DNA of 64,000 bases from Sphingobacterium athyrii (GTDB lineage: Bacteria > Bacteroidota > Bacteroidia > Sphingobacteriales > Sphingobacteriaceae), in contig NZ_QCXX01000004.1 of NCBI RefSeq assembly GCF_003071065.1, positions 248,614 through 312,613 on the forward strand, read 5' to 3'. The first letter of the stretch is position 1; each line of letters opens with the position of its first letter. Both the position numbers and the translations under genes were made by a program. Below the pieces are notes generated by a model that had not been told where the DNA came from, ran no database searches, and was given only the letters and a program-made list of their open reading frames with translations. This document shows, one piece after another, positions 60,044 to 64,000 of this stretch.

Positions 60044-61564
60044 ATGAGTTCAGAAAGAAGAGTAAGAGTGCGCTTTGCACCGAGTCCTACTGGTGGTCTT
60101 CACCTTGGAGGAGTACGTACAGCTTTGTTTAATTTTCTCTATGCACGTCAGCATCAGGGAGATTTTATTTTACGTGTCGAGGATACAGACCAAACTCGTT
60201 TTGTCGCGGGAGCGGAGGAGTATATCAACGAATGTTTAGCTTGGTGTGGCCTGACTCCAGACGAAAGCCCGTTGCAAGGTGGTCAATATGGCCCTTACCG
60301 TCAAAGTGAACGAAAACCATCTTACCGCAAATATGCAGAACAGTTGATCGAGAATGGATATGCTTATTACGCATTCGATACAGCTGAGGAATTGGAAGAG
60401 CAGCGTAAGCTGCAGCCTAATTTCCGTTATAGCCATGAAAACAGGTTGCAATTGCGTAATTCTTTGAGCTTAAGTGATGCTGAAACACAACGATTACTGG
60501 ATGCGGGAACACCGCATACTATCCGGATAAAGATCCCTACGGAGGAAACTGTATCATTCACGGATATGATCCGCGGGAAAGTTGCCTTTGATACCAACCT
60601 TGTCGATGATAAGGTATTGCTTAAAGCTGATGGAATGCCTACTTATCATTTAGCTGTTGTTGTGGATGATAAGGCAATGGAGATATCCCATGTCTTCCGT
60701 GGTGAAGAATGGTTGCCTTCTGCTCCGATCCATATTCTGTTGTGGGAATATCTGGGATGGGGTGAGTGCATGCCGCAATGGGCGCATCTTCCGCTGATCC
60801 TTAAACCTGATGGCAATGGAAAATTAAGTAAACGTGATGGTGACCGTTTGGGCTTCCCTGTTTATGCCATGAACTGGACGGATGCCAAATCTGGTGATAC
60901 GACAAAGGGGTTCCGTGAAATGGGTTTCTTACCTGAGGCTTTTGTCAATATGCTTGGTGTATTGGGCTGGAATGACGGTACTGAACAGGAATTATTCTCG
61001 TTGGAGGAGCTGATCCAAAAATTCAGCGTCGAGCGCATTAGCAAAGCCGGAGCAAAATTTGATTTTGAGAAAGCAAAATGGTTCAATCACGAATGGATTA
61101 AACGTTCTTCGAGCGATTCTTTATTACCTCAGATCAAGGAGGTGTTGGCTCATCATCAAATAGAAGCAGAAGAAGGTTATGTAAACCGCGTATTGGCAGC
61201 GGTCAAAGAGCGTTTAACTTTTGTTGAAGATTTTTGGGGCCAAGCTGCTTTCTTTTTTGTACAGCCTGTTGAATACGATCTGAATTCCGTAAAGCCAAAA
61301 TGGTCTTCGGAGAAGACAGCATTTTTTGAAAACATCATCCCGTCATTTGAAGGCTTTTCAGATTGGAAAGCAGCTGAGCTGGAGGCATTTTTTAAAGAAG
61401 CGATTCAGAACTCAGGAATGAAGATGGGGGAATTGATGATGCCATTCCGGATTATGCTGGTAGGTGGTAAGTTTGGTCCCGATGTATTTCAAATCGTTGA
61501 ATTACTCGGTCAGAACGAAGTTATCGAGCGTATAAAGAAGGCTCTTCTAGCGTTTAATGCCTAG
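60044..61564 (+). CDS. gltX: glutamyl-tRNA synthetase
   Basis: 506 residues. Class I synthetase signature FAPSPTGGLHLGG (HIGH box at H20) and KLSKRDG (KMSKS box near residue 263). It charges tRNA-Glu (and perhaps tRNA-Gln for later amidation) in the cytoplasm. RFAPSPTG, VEDTDQTRFV, FRGEEWLPSAPIH and GLGW-like LGVLGWNDGTEQELF are other family blocks. Its promoter box lies nearly on the ATG, suggesting a leaderless or very short-leader transcript. The upstream kinase gene is divergent. Confidence 0.97.
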   Translation: MSSERRVRVRFAPSPTGGLHLGGVRTALFNFLYARQHQGDFILRVEDTDQTRFVAGAEEYINECLAWCGLTPDESPLQGGQYGPYRQSERKPSYRKYAEQLIENGYAYYAFDTAEELEEQRKLQPNFRYSHENRLQLRNSLSLSDAETQRLLDAGTPHTIRIKIPTEETVSFTDMIRGKVAFDTNLVDDKVLLKADGMPTYHLAVVVDDKAMEISHVFRGEEWLPSAPIHILLWEYLGWGECMPQWAHLPLILKPDGNGKLSKRDGDRLGFPVYAMNWTDAKSGDTTKGFREMGFLPEAFVNMLGVLGWNDGTEQELFSLEELIQKFSVERISKAGAKFDFEKAKWFNHEWIKRSSSDSLLPQIKEVLAHHQIEAEEGYVNRVLAAVKERLTFVEDFWGQAAFFFVQPVEYDLNSVKPKWSSEKTAFFENIIPSFEGFSDWKAAELEAFFKEAIQNSGMKMGELMMPFRIMLVGGKFGPDVFQIVELLGQNEVIERIKKALLAFNA

Positions 61565-61587
61565 TGACTAAAAATATACCGTATAGG

Positions 61588-61620
61588 AAAGCTGTTGCAA
61601 ACTCGTTGCAATGGCTTTTT
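61588..61620 (+). terminator. terminator of gltX
   Basis: Stem AAAGCTGTTGCAA/TTGCAATGGCTTT (13 pairs, two G-U), ACTCG loop, then T-run. Confidence 0.75.
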
Positions 61621-63198
61621 TTATAAATATGGTATTCTCAACCGCATAAACAGTGCCTTGGCGGGGGCAAATAGAAAAATGATTAAGGTGATGGCTCCTC
61701 CCAAGATCCCGAGATAGGTAAAGATCTCCATATTACTGATCAGGGATGCTTGCTGGGTAATTGTTGTCTGAAGACTTTTACTGGCAAGATTCGTTGCCAA
61801 TTGATCACCGGATGTTCCCAAGTATTTTTCGACCAAAGCGCTCCAATAGGTGACTGTGATCGGATTGCTCGTATTTAAGTGTTGTTCGATCTGGATAAAA
61901 TGTTTTTGATTTAAGGTGTAAGTGATGTTTTGAATCAGCGCAAAGCCAATATTGGTGCTCCAGAATCTAACGGTCGTGCCCATTAAACCTGCATTGCCCA
62001 CATGATGTGGAGCAACTCCTGTTAGAATATAGATCACAAGTGGCGTAAAAAGCCAGCCCTGTCCGATTCCCTGGAGAAATAGTGGCAGGCCTATTGCCCA
62101 AACAGTGGTATCGGGATAGAACGTAGGGACAAACAAAAAGCAGGATGTGGTCAACACCAGGAAGCCCAGTCCAAAGATGTATTTCGGTGATACATCGCGC
62201 AATAAGAGTATTCCTGAGCTACTTACTCCCACTATGGTCCCCAGTACATTAATGTATTGGATGTCAACAACGTAATGCCAAGGCCATCGCCATACATTGG
62301 ACATGACAGCGTAGACATTATTGAGACTGCTCCGGATCAGATAAAATAGAAAAAATAGGATAACGCCAAAAATAACGTTCTTATAGCTCAAAATTTCAAA
62401 ATGAAACAGTGGTCTTCTTACGAGATGTTGTTTGATTACAAAAAGCGCCCCGAAAATTAGGAAAAGTGCGAGGTTAATTGTGATCGTGTTGTGTTCGAAC
62501 CAATAATATTTACGACCATAAATCAACACATATGCGCCACAGCTTAACGAAATCAGCAGAAAGAGACAGCTGGCCAGATCCAATTGATAAAGTGGGAATT
62601 TCCGGCTTAATCTCCTGTTGTTCAAAAGTAGTAAAGCAATCGCGATGACCATCAAATGCCAATAGAGCACAACATGAATCATATCCTCCCAACCATAATC
62701 CATAATACTTTCTTTTAAGAGGGATGTTGTTATTGTTCCGCCTGTTAGCATAAAAGTATACAAGAAGAAATAGGCAATGGTGCGGCTTTTGGAATGCCTG
62801 ATCTGCATCATCAGCAAGGGAAGAAAACAAGCGCCTTCAAGAACACAAAAAATACCCTCGATCACCCGGAGCACCGCAATGAGGAAGGGATCTCTGGTCA
62901 GAGAAATGGCCAATAAAATGAGGATGGAGGCCGTGCAGGTCAGCAGGATATATGTCCTTACCCGAAAGAAGGCAAATAGCCGTTGGAATATCAACAGCGC
63001 TACGACAATAGCGCCATACATCAACGAAAGAAAATATTGAATATCTTCCATTTCGATCGCCAATGTAGAAGCGGTAAAAGCGGTGTTCGAATGAAACAGG
63101 GACATCAGCATGAGATGTGGAAACATGGCCAACATCATCATGGGAAGTTTAATCCATTCGGGAACCCAGCTGTAATATAAAGATTTGTTTGAACTCAT
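61621..63198 (-). CDS. DHA2/EmrB-type MFS multidrug exporter
   Basis: 525 residues with about 14 hydrophobic helices, the DHA2 (14-TM) family. Typical blocks: VLRVIEGIFCVLEGACFLPLL, GIGQGWLFTPLVIYILTGVAP and HHVGNAGLMGTTVRFWSTNIGFALIQ. It exports drugs or other toxic compounds by proton antiport across the inner membrane. An EmrA-like adaptor gene lies 6 bp upstream on the same strand and would link it to an outer-membrane channel. Confidence 0.9.
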   Translation of the reverse strand: MSSNKSLYYSWVPEWIKLPMMMLAMFPHLMLMSLFHSNTAFTASTLAIEMEDIQYFLSLMYGAIVVALLIFQRLFAFFRVRTYILLTCTASILILLAISLTRDPFLIAVLRVIEGIFCVLEGACFLPLLMMQIRHSKSRTIAYFFLYTFMLTGGTITTSLLKESIMDYGWEDMIHVVLYWHLMVIAIALLLLNNRRLSRKFPLYQLDLASCLFLLISLSCGAYVLIYGRKYYWFEHNTITINLALFLIFGALFVIKQHLVRRPLFHFEILSYKNVIFGVILFFLFYLIRSSLNNVYAVMSNVWRWPWHYVVDIQYINVLGTIVGVSSSGILLLRDVSPKYIFGLGFLVLTTSCFLFVPTFYPDTTVWAIGLPLFLQGIGQGWLFTPLVIYILTGVAPHHVGNAGLMGTTVRFWSTNIGFALIQNITYTLNQKHFIQIEQHLNTSNPITVTYWSALVEKYLGTSGDQLATNLASKSLQTTITQQASLISNMEIFTYLGILGGAITLIIFLFAPAKALFMRLRIPYL

Positions 63199-63204
63199 GA
63201 ATAA

Positions 63205-64000
63205 TTAAGATTGGTGGGGTGCATGTACCACAACGTTCATTCCTGCACGTAGTTTTGTCAGATCCTGTTTTGGTGCAAAGACAATTTTGATGGGTATGCG
63301 CTGCTCGATTTTAACGAAGTTTCCGGTTGCATTATCTTGGGGTATGACCGAAAATCTGGATCCTGATGCCGGAGAAAAGGAATGAATTTTTCCCTTCAAA
63401 TGTAATTTCGGAAAAGCGTCCACCTGTATGGTGACTTCGGTTCCTTCGTTTAGGTCCGCTAACTGTGTTTCTCTAAAATTGGCATTAATCCATTTCTCTT
63501 CGCTGACGACATTGACTAAAGTCTGTCCCTCTTTAACAAATTGGCCCGGTTGGATCGTTCTTTTTCCAACAAAGCCGTCATAAGGTGCCGTCACTACGGT
63601 ATAGGACAGGAAGACTTCGGCATTGTTTTTTGCTGCTTTTTTAATATCGATATTGGCCTTCGCAGGTAGTTCGCTAGCTTTTTCTTTGCTTGTATTTAAT
63701 CGTGCCGAGTTGTATTCTTCCTGAATGGCATTGAGCTGAGCCAAAGAAATGTCATACGCTGCCTTGGCATTATCGTATTGTTGTCTGGTTGCGGCATCTG
63801 CTTCATACAAATTTTTAAATCGCCTGTAATCTTGTTCAGTTTGCCATACACTTACTTTGGCTGCTTCTAATCTTGCTTTTTGGACGGAAATGCTATTGGC
63901 GGTGACATTTGCGCTTTTGGCAATTACTTCGGCATTCCGTTGACTACTTCGAAGTTCGGCATTCGCCATATCTACTTTGGTCTGATACTCGCTGGCATCT
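63205..64000 (-). CDS. EmrA/HlyD-type membrane fusion protein, 5' truncated by window
   Basis: The last 265 codons are present; the N-terminal anchor and first lipoyl half lie beyond the right edge. The visible part has an Ala/Arg/Gln-rich helical hairpin (coiled coil, through about 100 codons). Then come a lipoyl/barrel segment TVVTAPYDGFVGKRTIQPGQFVKEGQTLVNVV and a beta-barrel with AFPKLHLKGKIHSFSPASGSRFSVIPQDNATGNFVKIEQRIPIKI, the EmrA signature. It bridges the EmrB-like exporter with a TolC-type channel across the periplasm. Confidence 0.92.
   Translation of the reverse strand, partial: DASEYQTKVDMANAELRSSQRNAEVIAKSANVTANSISVQKARLEAAKVSVWQTEQDYRRFKNLYEADAATRQQYDNAKAAYDISLAQLNAIQEEYNSARLNTSKEKASELPAKANIDIKKAAKNNAEVFLSYTVVTAPYDGFVGKRTIQPGQFVKEGQTLVNVVSEEKWINANFRETQLADLNEGTEVTIQVDAFPKLHLKGKIHSFSPASGSRFSVIPQDNATGNFVKIEQRIPIKIVFAPKQDLTKLRAGMNVVVHAPHQS

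Overview
The window looks like chromosomal DNA of a Bacteroidota bacterium of the Sphingobacteriaceae type, most likely Sphingobacterium or a close relative. The evidence is four SusC/SusD outer-membrane pairs, promoters of the TAnnTTTG type, A-rich leaders without Shine-Dalgarno sites, the parA-parB-DUF5683-dapB-lepB order, and families typical of this phylum (DUF6266, DUF2911, Porin_10, RidA, NamZ). I see no insertion sequences, prophage or CRISPR array. Two genes are cut by the window edges: recG on the left and an EmrA-like adaptor gene on the right.

Layout. 1-6 kb: start of recG, a small secreted protein and a lone SusC/SusD pair (minus strand). 6-9 kb: a minus-strand operon of a 43-residue membrane protein, RidA and an EamA permease, then nagA on the plus strand. 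9-12.2 kb: a DigH-like glycosidase lipoprotein, a thioesterase and a DUF6266 protein. 12.2-12.8 kb: a large non-coding region with a palindrome and an 11-bp repeat array. 12.8-18.5 kb: SusC/SusD plus a peptidoglycan amidase. 18.7-25.2 kb: SusC/SusD, a DUF4397 lipoprotein and a NAGPA-like lipoprotein. 25.6-32.3 kb: NamZ (exo-N-acetylmuramidase) with SusC/SusD. 32.4-39.3 kb: phosphoesterase/beta-propeller protein, GH9 glycosidase, polysaccharide deacetylase, MurQ and a sodium symporter. 39.3-42.8 kb: purine nucleoside phosphorylase, a porin and four tRNA-Val genes. 42.8-64 kb: mostly housekeeping genes (PagL-like deacylase, M16 protease, flavin reductase, ParAB, DapB, signal peptidase I, PdxJ, diadenylate cyclase, a sugar MFS permease, a histidine kinase operon, GltX, and an EmrAB-type exporter).

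How it works together. Roughly 8-39 kb reads as a murein and amino-sugar scavenging neighbourhood. Amidase, DigH-like protein and NamZ could cut peptidoglycan outside, SusC/SusD pairs import pieces, the symporter carries a sugar across the inner membrane, and MurQ and NagA feed MurNAc-6-P and GlcNAc-6-P into central metabolism. No MurNAc kinase and no local regulator (sigma/anti-sigma pair, hybrid sensor, SusR) is present. Instead, a 14-bp motif close to GCATAAAAACGCAT recurs before four transcription units in this neighbourhood and is proposed as a shared operator.

The most striking single observation is between the GH9 gene and the deacetylase gene. The GH9 frame ends with the slippery heptamer A AAA AAG directly before its UAA stop. 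A GGAGG-like element lies about ten bases upstream, and a -1 slip would fuse the two proteins into one secreted chain of about 840 residues.
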